From NCBI GenBank assembly GCA_003105245.1, contig PQAI01000239.1, forward strand, positions 1 through 17,275: 17,275 bases of DNA, given 5' to 3'. The notes beneath the pieces were generated by a model. It was not told the origin of the DNA, searched no databases, and worked only from the letters and a program-made list of their open reading frames with translations. The position numbers and the translations under genes are program-made. Of the stretch, positions 1-6,583 are shown piece by piece (position 1 is the first letter of the stretch; each line of letters starts with the position of its first letter). The stretch comes from Betaproteobacteria bacterium (GTDB taxonomy: Bacteria > Pseudomonadota > Gammaproteobacteria > Burkholderiales > Usitatibacteraceae).

Positions 1-299
1 GAGGCCAGCATCCGCCGCCACCACGGGCTGCGGTCGCGGGCGCGCTCGAGCATGGCCGGCGCGATGTCGAGACCGAGTATGTGAGCCGACGGAAAGCGCT
101 TCGCCAGGGCGTCGAACGCGTGTCCCGTCCCGCAACCCAGGTCCAGCACGCGCCGGGGCGCGAGGCGCATCGGCTCCAGGTGCTCGACCAGCCGGGCGCA
201 GACCTCGCGCTGCAGGAAGGCCGCCTCGTCGTAGGTGCGCGCGGCGCGGTCGAAGGACCGGCGCACGTCGCGCTTCACGGGGAGGGCCGACTCATCCAT
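1..299 (-). CDS. bioC: Malonyl-[ACP] O-methyltransferase BioC, N-terminal part (cut by window edge)
   Basis: BioC methylates the free carboxyl of malonyl-ACP with SAM so that fatty acid synthesis can build the pimeloyl chain of biotin in the cytosol. Only 99 codons are present; the gene runs off the left edge. Seen: the start MDESALPVKRDVRRSFDRAA followed by TYDEAAFLQ, matching the R-SFDRAA-TYD N-terminus of the family, then SAM motif I VLDLGCGTGH at residues 51-60 and the acidic motif II strand ILGLDIA at 74-80. The ATG overlaps the last eight bases of bioH, and GAGG lies 6 bases upstream of it, so the two genes are translationally coupled. Identity rests on motifs plus position after bioH; a generic class I methyltransferase is the only alternative and is unlikely here. 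Confidence 0.93.
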   Translation of the reverse strand, partial: MDESALPVKRDVRRSFDRAARTYDEAAFLQREVCARLVEHLEPMRLAPRRVLDLGCGTGHAFDALAKRFPSAHILGLDIAPAMLERARDRSPWWRRMLA

Positions 300-1053
300 G
301 CAGCGCCTCGAGGGCCTGCGCCACCGCCTCCGGGTGGCTCACGAAGGGAAGGTGCGCGGCCCCGGGGATCTCCACGAAGCGCGCGAAGGGCAGCGCGCCG
401 GCGAGCCAGCGGCCGGCGTCCGCGGGCGTGAGCGCGTCCCTCGCGCCGTGGATCACGGTGCAGGGCCGGTCGATGCGCCCGACCTCGTCGCGCAGGTCTT
501 CGTCGTGCAGCACCGCAAGCGCCGCCTCCAGCGACTCCCGGGAGGGCGCGCCCCGCTCGGCAAGGAGCGAGGCCAGCTCGCGCACGCGGTCGCGCGCCTG
601 CGGCCCGCCCAGGGCGTTCAGGTTCACGAAGGTGCGTATCGTCTTCGCGGGCTCGGCGTGCAGGTCGCAGGCGAACGATTCGGCCGTCGCGCGCGCCATG
701 GCGTGGGGCCAGTCGGGCCGCTGCACGAAGCAGGGCGTCGTGCTCACGAAGGCGAGCCGCGACGCGCGGCCCGGGTGGCGCGTCGCGAGGCGAAGCGCGA
801 CGAGTCCGCCCAGGGACCAGCCGCAGAGCGTCGCTCCCGCCGGCACCTGAAGCGCCACGGCGTCCACCACGTCGTCGAGGCGGCCGAAGGGCACCTGGCG
901 CGAGAGGCCGTGGCCGGGCAGGTCCACGAGGTGAAGGCGGAAGGCGGGGGCGAGGCGCGTCGCGAGTGACCGCCACACGCCGCCGTGCAGGCCCCACCCG
1001 TGCAGCAGCACGAGGTCGGGCCCCTGGCCGAGGACCTCAGCGTGCAGCGCCAT
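292..1053 (-). CDS. bioH: Pimeloyl-[ACP] methyl ester carboxylesterase BioH
   Basis: BioH is a cytosolic alpha/beta hydrolase that removes the methyl group from pimeloyl-ACP methyl ester, ending the BioC/BioH route to the pimeloyl moiety. The 253-residue protein shows the oxyanion-hole stretch LLHGWGLHGGVW (16-27), the nucleophile elbow GWSLGG with Ser80, Asp206 in HGARDALTP and His234 in GAAHLPF; length and spacing agree with the E. coli enzyme (Ser82, Asp207, His235, from memory). The ATG lies 17 bases inside the end of bioF and has GGAGG 9 bases upstream. It sits between bioF and bioC, which supports this call over other alpha/beta hydrolases. Confidence 0.95.
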   Translation of the reverse strand: MALHAEVLGQGPDLVLLHGWGLHGGVWRSLATRLAPAFRLHLVDLPGHGLSRQVPFGRLDDVVDAVALQVPAGATLCGWSLGGLVALRLATRHPGRASRLAFVSTTPCFVQRPDWPHAMARATAESFACDLHAEPAKTIRTFVNLNALGGPQARDRVRELASLLAERGAPSRESLEAALAVLHDEDLRDEVGRIDRPCTVIHGARDALTPADAGRWLAGALPFARFVEIPGAAHLPFVSHPEAVAQALEALHG

Positions 1054-2209
1054 CGCCGAGCGCCTCCGCGAGGGCCGCCACGAGGGTGGCGACCTGCGCG
1101 GGCGTGTGGGCTGCCGACAGGGACACGCGAAGCCGGGAGGTGCCCTCGGGAACGGTCGGCGGGCGGATCGCGGGGACGAGTTGCCCGCGCTCGCGAAGCC
1201 GCGCGGCGAGCGCGACGGCACGGGCCGCTTCCCCGACGACGACGGGCTGGATCGCCGTCGGCGAGGCCGTCGCGATGCCGCGGGACGCGCAGCCGTCGCG
1301 GAAGCCCGCGATCCGCTCGTGCAGACGGCGCACGATCGCCGGATCCTCCTCCAGCACGCGCAGGGCCTCGGTGGCCACGGCCGCCGCCGCCGGCGGAAGG
1401 GCCGTCGAAAACACGTAGGGTCGAGCCCGCTGCAGGAGCCATTCGACGACGCCCGGCTCGCCGGCCACGAAGGCGCCGTAGCCGCCGAGCGCCTTGCCGA
1501 GCGTGGCCATGTACACGATGCGCGGCGAGCGGACGCCGAAATGGGCGAGGGTGCCGCGCCCCCCGCCCAGCACGCCGATGCCGTGGGCGTCGTCGAGCAC
1601 GAGCCAGGCGTCGTGGCGCTCGGCGAGCGCGAGCAGCTCCGGCACGGGCGCCACGTCGCCGTCCATGCTGAAGACGGCGTCCGTCGCGATGATGCGCAGG
1701 CCGGGCTTCGATGCGGCGAGCATCGCCTCGAGGCGCCCGAGGTCGCCGTGCGGATAGCGGTGGAGCGCCGCCCGCGAGAGGATCGCGCCGTCGACGAGGC
1801 ACGCGTGGTCCAGGCGGTCCGCGAAGATCGCGGCCGAGCGGTCGGCGAGGCTCGCGAGGATGCCGAGGTTCGCGGCATAGCCGCTCGCGAAGAGGATCGC
1901 GCGCGGCAGGCCCGCGAACCGCGCGAAGGCCTCCTCCGCTTCCTGGTGCGGCCGCGAGTGGCCGACGACGAGGGGCGAGGCGCCGGCGCCGAAGCCGTAT
2001 TCGTCGAGGGCGCGATGGGCCGCGGCGACGATGCGCGGATGGCTCGCGAGCCCGAGGTAGTCGTTGGAGGCGAAGTTGACGAGCGTCGCGCCGCCTTCCC
2101 GTACGACGGGCCCTTGCGGCGAATCGAGGACGCGCCGGCGGCGGCGGAGGCCGACGCGATCGAGTTCCTCCAGCCCGCGCGCCAGCGCGGCGATCTGATC
2201 CAAGGGCAT
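1037..2209 (-). CDS. bioF: 8-amino-7-oxononanoate synthase BioF
   Basis: BioF is a PLP enzyme of the alpha-oxoamine synthase family that condenses pimeloyl-ACP/CoA with L-alanine to 8-amino-7-oxononanoate, the first step of biotin ring assembly. With the start at 2209 it has 390 residues, close to the usual 380-390. Seen: NFASNDYLGLASHP (45-58), the serine-rich GAGASPLVVG (74-83), FASGYAANLG (107-116), the Asp strand LVLDDAHGIGVLG (203-215) and the PLP lysine K239 in TLGKALGGYGAF. An in-frame GTG at 2275 would add 22 residues, but these overlap the promoter-like element at 2220-2263, so the ATG at 2209 (MPLDQI) is preferred; its ribosome binding site is weak. It is the first gene of bioF-bioH-bioC; bioA and bioD are not in the window. 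Confidence 0.95.
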   Translation of the reverse strand: MPLDQIAALARGLEELDRVGLRRRRRVLDSPQGPVVREGGATLVNFASNDYLGLASHPRIVAAAHRALDEYGFGAGASPLVVGHSRPHQEAEEAFARFAGLPRAILFASGYAANLGILASLADRSAAIFADRLDHACLVDGAILSRAALHRYPHGDLGRLEAMLAASKPGLRIIATDAVFSMDGDVAPVPELLALAERHDAWLVLDDAHGIGVLGGGRGTLAHFGVRSPRIVYMATLGKALGGYGAFVAGEPGVVEWLLQRARPYVFSTALPPAAAAVATEALRVLEEDPAIVRRLHERIAGFRDGCASRGIATASPTAIQPVVVGEAARAVALAARLRERGQLVPAIRPPTVPEGTSRLRVSLSAAHTPAQVATLVAALAEALGDGAAR

Positions 2210-2219
2210 TCTGCGGTCC

Positions 2220-2263
2220 GGTTCTAAGTTGCTGATGATTCGGGAGAATGTGAATCCTGTCAA
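2220..2263 (-). promoter_or_regulatory. bioF promoter element shared with bioB
   Basis: Read on the minus strand, TTGACA (2263-2258) is followed after 17 bases by AATCAT, a fair sigma70 pair ending about 25 bases before the bioF ATG. The 44-base stretch aligns without gaps to 4254-4297 upstream of bioB. Conserved blocks are GTTTGAC, ATTCTCC and ATCATCAGCAACTT, ending in AACC. Conservation extends through the spacer and past the -10, more than a bare promoter needs, so an operator or leader function is possible. I see no classical BirA operator (TTGTAAACC...GGTTTACAA). Function is inferred. Confidence 0.6.
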
Positions 2264-2275
2264 ACGCGCTTCCAC

Positions 2276-2304
2276 TTGACGCCTGACGAGCGCTCAATAT
2301 TTAT
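2276..2304 (+). promoter_or_regulatory. Possible sigma70 promoter for the FkbM methyltransferase gene
   Basis: TTGACG at 2276-2281 is followed, after 16-17 bases, by the AT-rich run TATTTAT (2298-2304), in otherwise GC-rich DNA and pointing at the gene starting at 2386. It is divergent from the bioF promoter, with the two -35 elements about 12 bases apart. The -10 match is poor, so this is tentative. Confidence 0.35.
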
Positions 2305-2385
2305 GCAATTCCATGGGCCGGCGGACTGCCTGCCGCGCCGGAGAGGCCGCTCCCGGGAGGGCAACCCCTGATATCCTGCGAATCG

Positions 2386-3222
2386 ATGCAACCGAAGCTG
2401 CCCCACCCCTTTCGCTTCGATCTCGGCGGCGGCAAGGTCCTCGTCCGCGGACGCGACGGCTTCTTTCTCGCGAGCCAGAACGACGTCTACATCGGCCGCT
2501 CGCTCATCCTCTATGGCGAGTACAACCGCCAGGAGGCCGACTTCCTTAAGGCGATCTGCGATGCCGGCGACTTCGTCGTGGAGGTCGGGGCCAACGTCGG
2601 CACGCACACCGTGGGTCTCGCGAAGCGGGTCGGGCCGTCGGGACGCGTCCTGGCCGTGGAGGCGCAGCCCGTGATCTTCCGCGACCTCTGCGCCAACCTC
2701 GCGCTCAACGGCCTGCTGAACGTGGACTGCCGGCAGTGCGGCCTCGGAGCGGAACGCGGGACGCTGCGCCTTCCGTCCGTCGACTACGCGGCGGAGGGCA
2801 ACTTCGGCGGCGTCTCGCTCGCGGCGGACGCGGCGGGCGAGGAGGTCGAGATCCTGCGCCTGGACGACCTCTACCGCCACGACCGCCTGGACCTGCTCAA
2901 GATCGACGTCGAGGGCATGGAGATCGAGGTGCTGAAGGGAGCGGCGCTCGCCATCGGGCGCCACCGCCCCGCCCTGTACGTCGAGAACGACCGCCTGGAC
3001 AGCTCCCGCGCGCTGATCGAGACGCTGTTCGCGATGGACTATCGCCTGTGGTGGCACGTGCCCAGGCTCTTCGATCCGGACAACTTCTTCGGCAACCCGC
3101 AGAACGCCTACGGCAACGTGGCCTCGTTCAACATGGTCGGCCTGCCGCGCAGGTCCGGGCGGGCGATGCAGGGCATGCAGGAAGTGCTCGACGCCGGGGC
3201 CCACCCGCTGCGCCGCGACTGA
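2386..3222 (+). CDS. FkbM-family SAM-dependent methyltransferase
   Basis: The 278-residue protein has the FkbM-type class I methyltransferase layout: SAM motif I VEVGANVGTHT (65-75), acidic strand VLAVEAQP (88-95) and the family-typical LLKIDVEGMEIEVLKGA (170-186). FkbM proteins O-methylate small metabolites or sugars of polysaccharides; the substrate here cannot be told. No signal peptide or membrane segment is seen, so it is probably cytosolic. The ATG at 2386 lacks a clear Shine-Dalgarno sequence. The gene lies alone between divergent bioF and convergent bioB and has no evident link to biotin; BioC is a different methyltransferase already present. A glycan-modifying role is a guess from the family. 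Confidence 0.85.
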   Translation: MQPKLPHPFRFDLGGGKVLVRGRDGFFLASQNDVYIGRSLILYGEYNRQEADFLKAICDAGDFVVEVGANVGTHTVGLAKRVGPSGRVLAVEAQPVIFRDLCANLALNGLLNVDCRQCGLGAERGTLRLPSVDYAAEGNFGGVSLAADAAGEEVEILRLDDLYRHDRLDLLKIDVEGMEIEVLKGAALAIGRHRPALYVENDRLDSSRALIETLFAMDYRLWWHVPRLFDPDNFFGNPQNAYGNVASFNMVGLPRRSGRAMQGMQEVLDAGAHPLRRD

Positions 3223-3246
3223 GCCCGTCAACCCGGCGATACGGGC
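3223..3246. terminator. Weak hairpin between convergent FkbM gene and bioB
   Basis: GCCCGT (3223-3228) and ACGGGC (3241-3246) form a 6-bp stem with a 12-base loop, starting directly after the stop codon of the FkbM gene and ending 16 bases from the bioB stop. No T-run follows on either strand, so a bidirectional terminator is only a possibility. Confidence 0.3.
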
Positions 3247-3262
3247 GTGCGTGACCGCCTCG

Positions 3263-4246
3263 TCAGGCGGCGGTGAGGCCGAGCGCGGCGAAGAGGGCGT
3301 CGTCGCGCGCGACGTCGGGATTGCCGGTGGTGAGGAGCTTGTCGCCGTAGAAGATGGAGTTGGCGCCGGCGAGGAAGCACAGCGCCTGCACCGCCTCGTG
3401 CATCTGCGTGCGGCCGGCCGACAGCCGCACGAAGCTCTTCGGCATCAGGATGCGCGCCGCGGCGACGGCGCGCACGAACTCCGTCCAGGGCAGCGCCTCG
3501 GTGCCGGCGAGCGGCGTGCCTTCCACCTGCACGAGCTGGTTGATGGGCACCGACTCGGGCTGCGGATCCAGCGCGGCGAGCTGCGCGAGAAGGCCCGCGC
3601 GCTCCTCGCGCGATTCGCCCATGCCCACGATGCCGCCGCTGCAAACGTGGATGCCGGCCTCCCGCACGCGCTCGAGCGTGTCGAGGCGGTCCTGGTAGTC
3701 GCGCGTGGTGATCACCTCGCCGTAGAACTCCGGCGCGGTGTCGAGGTTGTGGTTGTAGTAGTCGAGGCCCGCCTCGCGAAGCCGCTCCGCCTGCCCGTCC
3801 TTGAGCATGCCCAGCGTGCAGCAGGTCTCCAGGCCCAGCTTCTTCACCTCGCGCACCATGTCGAGCACGGGCTCGAGATCGCGCGCCTTGGGCCCGCGCC
3901 AGGCCGCACCCATGCAGAAGCGCGTGGCGCCGTTGTCCTTGGCCACTTTCGCGGAGCGCACGACTTCGTCCAGGGGCAGCATCGCCTCGTTCTCGACGCC
4001 GGCCGAATGCCGGGCCGACTGCGGGCAGTAGCCGCAGTCCTCCGGGCAGCCGCCGGTCTTGATCGACAGGAGCGTCGAGCGCTGGACGCGGTTGGGGTCG
4101 AAATTCTCGCGGTGGACTGTCTGCGCCTGGAAGACGAGATCGTTGAAGGGAAGGTCGAGGAGGGCGAGGGCGGTTTCGCGCAGGGCCCGGGCCTTCGGGT
4201 TGGCCGGCGGCACGAGGTGGACGATCTGGTCCAAGGCGGGTTCCAC
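3263..4246 (-). CDS. bioB: Biotin synthase BioB (radical SAM)
   Basis: BioB inserts sulfur into dethiobiotin, the last step of biotin synthesis, using a radical-SAM [4Fe-4S] cluster and a sacrificial [2Fe-2S] cluster. Seen: [20 protein letters not shown] with the CxxxCxxC triad (Cys67, 71, 74 from this start), then [38 protein letters not shown] and, near the end, [15 protein letters not shown], all hallmarks of the family. Three starts are possible in frame: TTG 4297, ATG 4276 and GTG 4246. I chose GTG 4246 (327 residues) because the upstream codons coincide with the promoter element shared with bioF; E. coli BioB is shorter still at its N-terminus. The start is uncertain, the identity is not. 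It is transcribed alone, divergent from comF. Confidence 0.95.
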   Translation of the reverse strand: MEPALDQIVHLVPPANPKARALRETALALLDLPFNDLVFQAQTVHRENFDPNRVQRSTLLSIKTGGCPEDCGYCPQSARHSAGVENEAMLPLDEVVRSAKVAKDNGATRFCMGAAWRGPKARDLEPVLDMVREVKKLGLETCCTLGMLKDGQAERLREAGLDYYNHNLDTAPEFYGEVITTRDYQDRLDTLERVREAGIHVCSGGIVGMGESREERAGLLAQLAALDPQPESVPINQLVQVEGTPLAGTEALPWTEFVRAVAAARILMPKSFVRLSAGRTQMHEAVQALCFLAGANSIFYGDKLLTTGNPDVARDDALFAALGLTAA

Positions 4247-4253
4247 GGGGAGG

Positions 4254-4297
4254 GGTTGCAAGTTGCTGATGATCATGGAGAATCGGGACTGCGTCAA
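4254..4297 (-). promoter_or_regulatory. bioB promoter element shared with bioF
   Basis: On the minus strand TTGACG (4297-4292) is spaced 17 bases from GATCAT, a sigma70-like pair, and the whole 44 bases align without gaps to the element upstream of bioF (2220-2263). Similarity resumes a few bases further on inside both coding regions, where TTGGA(C/T)CAGATCG encodes LDQI in each. Coordinated control of the two biotin transcripts is the simple reading; duplication of a promoter-plus-start segment is the other. Confidence 0.6.
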
Positions 4298-4301
4298 ACG
4301 G

Positions 4302-5030
4302 ATGTACGACCGGTTCCGAACGGTTGCCCAAAAAACAGGCTACAGTAGCCTTCTTTCCCGGCTGTGGCCGTCCGACTGCCTCCTGTGCCTGGAGCCGGCC
4401 GGCGAGCGCCTCGTGTGCGACAATTGTGAGCGCTTGCTAGCCAACACCGGGCCGCGCTGCGTCCGCTGCGACCTGCCACTGGCGGTCGAAGGCTGGTGCG
4501 CCGAGTGCCTCGCGAACCCTCCTGCTTACGACGACGTGCTGAGCGCCTTCGACTACCGGTTCCCGATCGACCGCCTCGTGGGACGGTTCAAGTTCTCCGC
4601 GGATCTCGCGGCGGGGGCCTACCTCGGCCAATCGCTCGCGAGGCGGGCAGCAGGTGCGCCGCCGCCGGACCTCCTCGTCGTCTCGCCCGCCTCGGTGCAG
4701 CGCCTTCGCGAGCGCGGATTCAACCCCGCACTCGTCCTCGCCCGGGCGGTGGGAAGGGAGCTCGGCATCCCTGCCCACGGGCGCGCCCTCGCGAAGATCC
4801 GCCATACGCCGCCGCAGGCGGGGCTGGACCGCGCAGCGCGCCGCCGGAATCTCCATGGCGCGTTCGCGGTGCGCGAATGCGTGGATGGGTTGCACGTGGC
4901 GGTGGTGGACGACGTGATGACCACGGGGTCGACGCTTTCCGCCATCGCGCGAGAATTGCGCGAGGCGGGCGCGAGTCGCGTCTCGGGCTGGGTCGCGGCG
5001 CGCACGCCGGAGCTCCCGAAGGAGAACTGA
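4302..5030 (+). CDS. comF: ComF family protein (phosphoribosyltransferase-like)
   Basis: ComF-type proteins are cytosolic and needed for natural DNA uptake in competent bacteria, where they act after translocation of single-stranded DNA. The 242-residue protein has an N-terminal zinc-binding part with four CxxC pairs (Cys26/29, 39/42, 53/56, 66/69) followed by a type I phosphoribosyltransferase fold with RLRERGFNP (134-142), [16 protein letters not shown] (168-183) and the PRPP loop [11 protein letters not shown] (201-211). The usual proline-rich strand before the RGFN motif reads VVSPASVQR rather than VPVPLH. The start is uncertain: ATG 4302 has no clear ribosome binding site, and ATGs at 4269 and 4275 are in frame. 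It is followed four bases later by trmL and probably cotranscribed. Confidence 0.9.
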   Translation: MYDRFRTVAQKTGYSSLLSRLWPSDCLLCLEPAGERLVCDNCERLLANTGPRCVRCDLPLAVEGWCAECLANPPAYDDVLSAFDYRFPIDRLVGRFKFSADLAAGAYLGQSLARRAAGAPPPDLLVVSPASVQRLRERGFNPALVLARAVGRELGIPAHGRALAKIRHTPPQAGLDRAARRRNLHGAFAVRECVDGLHVAVVDDVMTTGSTLSAIARELREAGASRVSGWVAARTPELPKEN

Positions 5031-5034
5031 AGGA

Positions 5035-5502
5035 ATGGTCGACGTCGTCCTGGTGAATCCCGAGATCCCCCCGAACGCGGGCAACGTGATCCGGCTTTGC
5101 GCCAACACGGGCACGCCGCTCCACTTGGTCGAACCCCTGGGATTCTCGATGGACGACCGGCAGCTCAGGCGCGCGGGGCTGGATTACCACGAGATGGCCA
5201 ACGTTACGGTGCACTCCGACTGGGCCTCTTGCGAGGCGCGGCTCTCGGGCAGGCGGCTTTTCGCCTTCACCACCCGTGGGTTGGAGCGATTCGACCGGGT
5301 TCGGTACCGTCCGGACGACGTGTTCGTGTTCGGGCCGGAGACGGCGGGATTGCCGGAAGCGTTCCTGGCGGGGTTCCCGCCCGGGGGCCGGATCCGCCTG
5401 CCCATGATCCCCGGCAATCGCAGCCTGAACCTCTCGAATGCGGTGGCGGTGGCGGTCTTCGAGGCCTGGAGGCAAGCAGGGTATGCCGGTTCCTGGCCTT
5501 GA
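5035..5502 (+). CDS. trmL: tRNA (cytidine(34)-2'-O)-methyltransferase TrmL
   Basis: TrmL is a SPOUT-class enzyme that 2'-O-methylates the wobble base of tRNA-Leu isoacceptors. The 155-residue protein is full length for the family and shows [19 protein letters not shown] (8-26), the knot motifs [12 protein letters not shown] (96-107) and [20 protein letters not shown] (121-140). GAAGGAGA lies 9 bases upstream of the ATG, inside the end of comF, so translation follows comF closely. It is the last gene before the long gap leading to the surface-protein clusters. Confidence 0.95.
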   Translation: MVDVVLVNPEIPPNAGNVIRLCANTGTPLHLVEPLGFSMDDRQLRRAGLDYHEMANVTVHSDWASCEARLSGRRLFAFTTRGLERFDRVRYRPDDVFVFGPETAGLPEAFLAGFPPGGRIRLPMIPGNRSLNLSNAVAVAVFEAWRQAGYAGSWP

Positions 5503-5596
5503 GGTGCGCCTTTGGGGCCGATTCGGGCATTTCGTTTCAGATGGGCAACCGCTGAAACGCGATTTCCGAAAAAGCGCCGCAAAATCATGAACGACA

Positions 5597-5612
5597 TGTG
5601 ATGCGGATCACG
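5597..5612 (+). promoter_or_regulatory. CRP-type binding site upstream of cluster A
   Basis: TGTGA-N6-TCACG; in fuller form TGTGAT-GCGG-ATCACG, a near-perfect match to the CRP/Vfr/Clp consensus TGTGA-N6-TCACA. Taking TCCAAT (5634-5639) as -10 puts the start of transcription at 5646 and the dyad centre at -41.5, the class II activator position. The same arrangement recurs at 11472. Which family member binds (cAMP- or c-di-GMP-responsive) cannot be told. Confidence 0.65.
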
Positions 5613-5738
5613 GACATCGTGGCCGAACCGGCGTCCAATGGCAGCATGAGAGATGGTTTTGGAGGGGTGCCCCGACGCAGATGCGAACGGATGGCCGGCA
5701 ATACGGCGTCGTGCAGGAAGCGCAGGGGCTCCTAACAG

Positions 5739-5767
5739 TTGACAAGGTGGCGGAAGAAAATCATTTA
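5739..5767 (+). promoter_or_regulatory. Possible second sigma70 promoter of cluster A
   Basis: TTGACA (5739-5744) is a perfect -35 hexamer; 17 bases later stands CATTTA (5762-5767), a poor -10. It lies within the presumed long leader and would give a leader of roughly 80-90 nt. No counterpart is seen upstream of cluster B. Confidence 0.3.
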
Positions 5768-5855
5768 ACAGATTGACTAATTGGACATTTCCACGTGCCT
5801 TGCGTAACATCTCCCACGAACCGGACATCGACCAATTATTGCCAGGAGTGACACC

Positions 5856-6509
5856 ATGAGAACGACTCGCACCTTGAAAGTCCTGGCGACCGCCCTCGCG
5901 GCCGCCGGCATAACGGCACTCAGCGGTCCTGCGATGGCGGGATCGGCAACGGACTCGGCAGCGCCATTCAGCGTGGCGATCCAGCACGATTTCTCGATCG
6001 TGATTCCCGGGTTCCTCTACTTCCGCGTCGGCCCCGGCAACCCCTTCGGCGGCGCCGACAGCGCGGCGATCGGGTTGATCACCTTCACGGCAACCGTCGC
6101 GAACGCCGGAGACGGCTCGTCGATCGCCGGCACCGGCGGTGATGCCGCCGCCAGCGCGGCCACCGTCGCCGTGCGCGCCAACCGCGGCCAGGTGACGATC
6201 ACCGAGACCAACAACAGCGGCGGCAACGGCCTCGGCACCGGTGTTCCGGCGGATGGCTACATCGCTTACACGGAGATCTCGACCACGCCCAGCAACGCGA
6301 GCCTTCCGGCGCCCGCCCTGTCGAACGCCGGCGGCGGCACTTCCGCGCCGACCCTCGGCCGCGACGTGGGGGTTGGCGGCCCGCGGGTGACCGACCGCTC
6401 CGGCACGTGGACGTACGCCTACTCGAACAACACGCTACCTTCCGCCGGTACCTACGGCGCGGGAGGCGGCACGGGCGGCAGCGTGACCTACACGGCCACG
6501 ACGCCCTGA
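5856..6509 (+). CDS. Secreted pilin-like subunit, presumed major subunit of cluster A
   Basis: The 217-residue protein has a Sec signal peptide with a hydrophobic core and AMA|GS cleavage near residue 28, no cysteine, and a Gly/Ala/Thr/Ser-rich mature part predicted to be mostly beta strand. Features shared with the other four subunits here: an N-terminal strand IVIPGFLYFRVG, then a hydrophobic strand and a GDGSSIAGTG turn, and a C-terminal GTYGAGGGTGGSVTYTATTP resembling the last strand of chaperone-usher and spore-coat-U-type subunits. I do not recognise a named family. It has a good ribosome binding site, is first in its cluster and is followed by a strong terminator, as expected for the most abundant subunit. 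Polymerisation is inferred, not shown. Confidence 0.75.
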   Translation: MRTTRTLKVLATALAAAGITALSGPAMAGSATDSAAPFSVAIQHDFSIVIPGFLYFRVGPGNPFGGADSAAIGLITFTATVANAGDGSSIAGTGGDAAASAATVAVRANRGQVTITETNNSGGNGLGTGVPADGYIAYTEISTTPSNASLPAPALSNAGGGTSAPTLGRDVGVGGPRVTDRSGTWTYAYSNNTLPSAGTYGAGGGTGGSVTYTATTP

Positions 6510-6532
6510 CGACGGGGGCAGCCCGCGGACTG

Positions 6533-6562
6533 AAAGGGGCGCGGTCATCCGCGCCCCTTTTT
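6533..6562 (+). terminator. Intrinsic terminator/attenuator after the first cluster A subunit
   Basis: A perfect 12-bp stem, AAAGGGGCGCGG (6533-6544) with CCGCGCCCCTTT (6549-6560), tetraloop TCAT, ending in a TTTTT run. It begins 23 bases after the stop codon at 6509 and ends 21 bases before the next ATG. Partial readthrough would allow high expression of the first subunit and lower expression of the genes behind it. Confidence 0.9.
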
Positions 6563-6583
6563 CGTTCGGGAGACCGCGCGACG

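Larger units (their letters stand above)
5503..5855 (+). other. 353-base promoter and leader region of surface cluster A
   Basis: This gap holds no convincing gene. From left to right it contains AAATCATGA (5582-5590), a CRP-type dyad (5597-5612), a -10-like TCCAAT (5634-5639) and AATGGCAGC (5637-5645), then an approximately 210-nt leader with a possible second promoter (TTGACA at 5739) and the ribosome binding site AGGAG (5844-5848), 7 bases before the ATG at 5856. The part from 5740 to 5840 is notably AT-rich. The first part is mirrored upstream of cluster B (11458-11520). I recognise no riboswitch. Confidence 0.7.

Noticed and set aside
2260..3231. Long minus-strand frame opposite the FkbM gene
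   Set aside because: It is a shadow frame: it covers the coding strand of a protein with clear methyltransferase motifs and has no recognisable motifs itself.
3251..4348. Long plus-strand frame opposite bioB
   Set aside because: Shadow of bioB; high GC content gives long open antisense frames throughout the window.
4302..4360. ACAGGCTACAGTAGCC as a comF promoter or operator
   Set aside because: GGCTAC and GTAGCC form a small dyad, but no -35/-10 pair with suitable spacing was found, and it lies downstream of the chosen comF start.
5637..5655. TGGCAG as a sigma54 -24 element
   Set aside because: No GC at the -12 position in either promoter (5639 or 11514), so the sigma54 pattern is incomplete in both.
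5646..5735. A 29-codon frame starting with ATG exactly at the predicted transcription start of cluster A
   Set aside because: No ribosome binding site, Arg-rich composition typical of chance frames in GC-rich DNA, and no counterpart in the cluster B leader.
5646..5855. c-di-GMP (GEMM) riboswitch in the cluster A leader
   Set aside because: The conserved CACAGGGCAAACC-type core and tetraloop receptor parts are not present.
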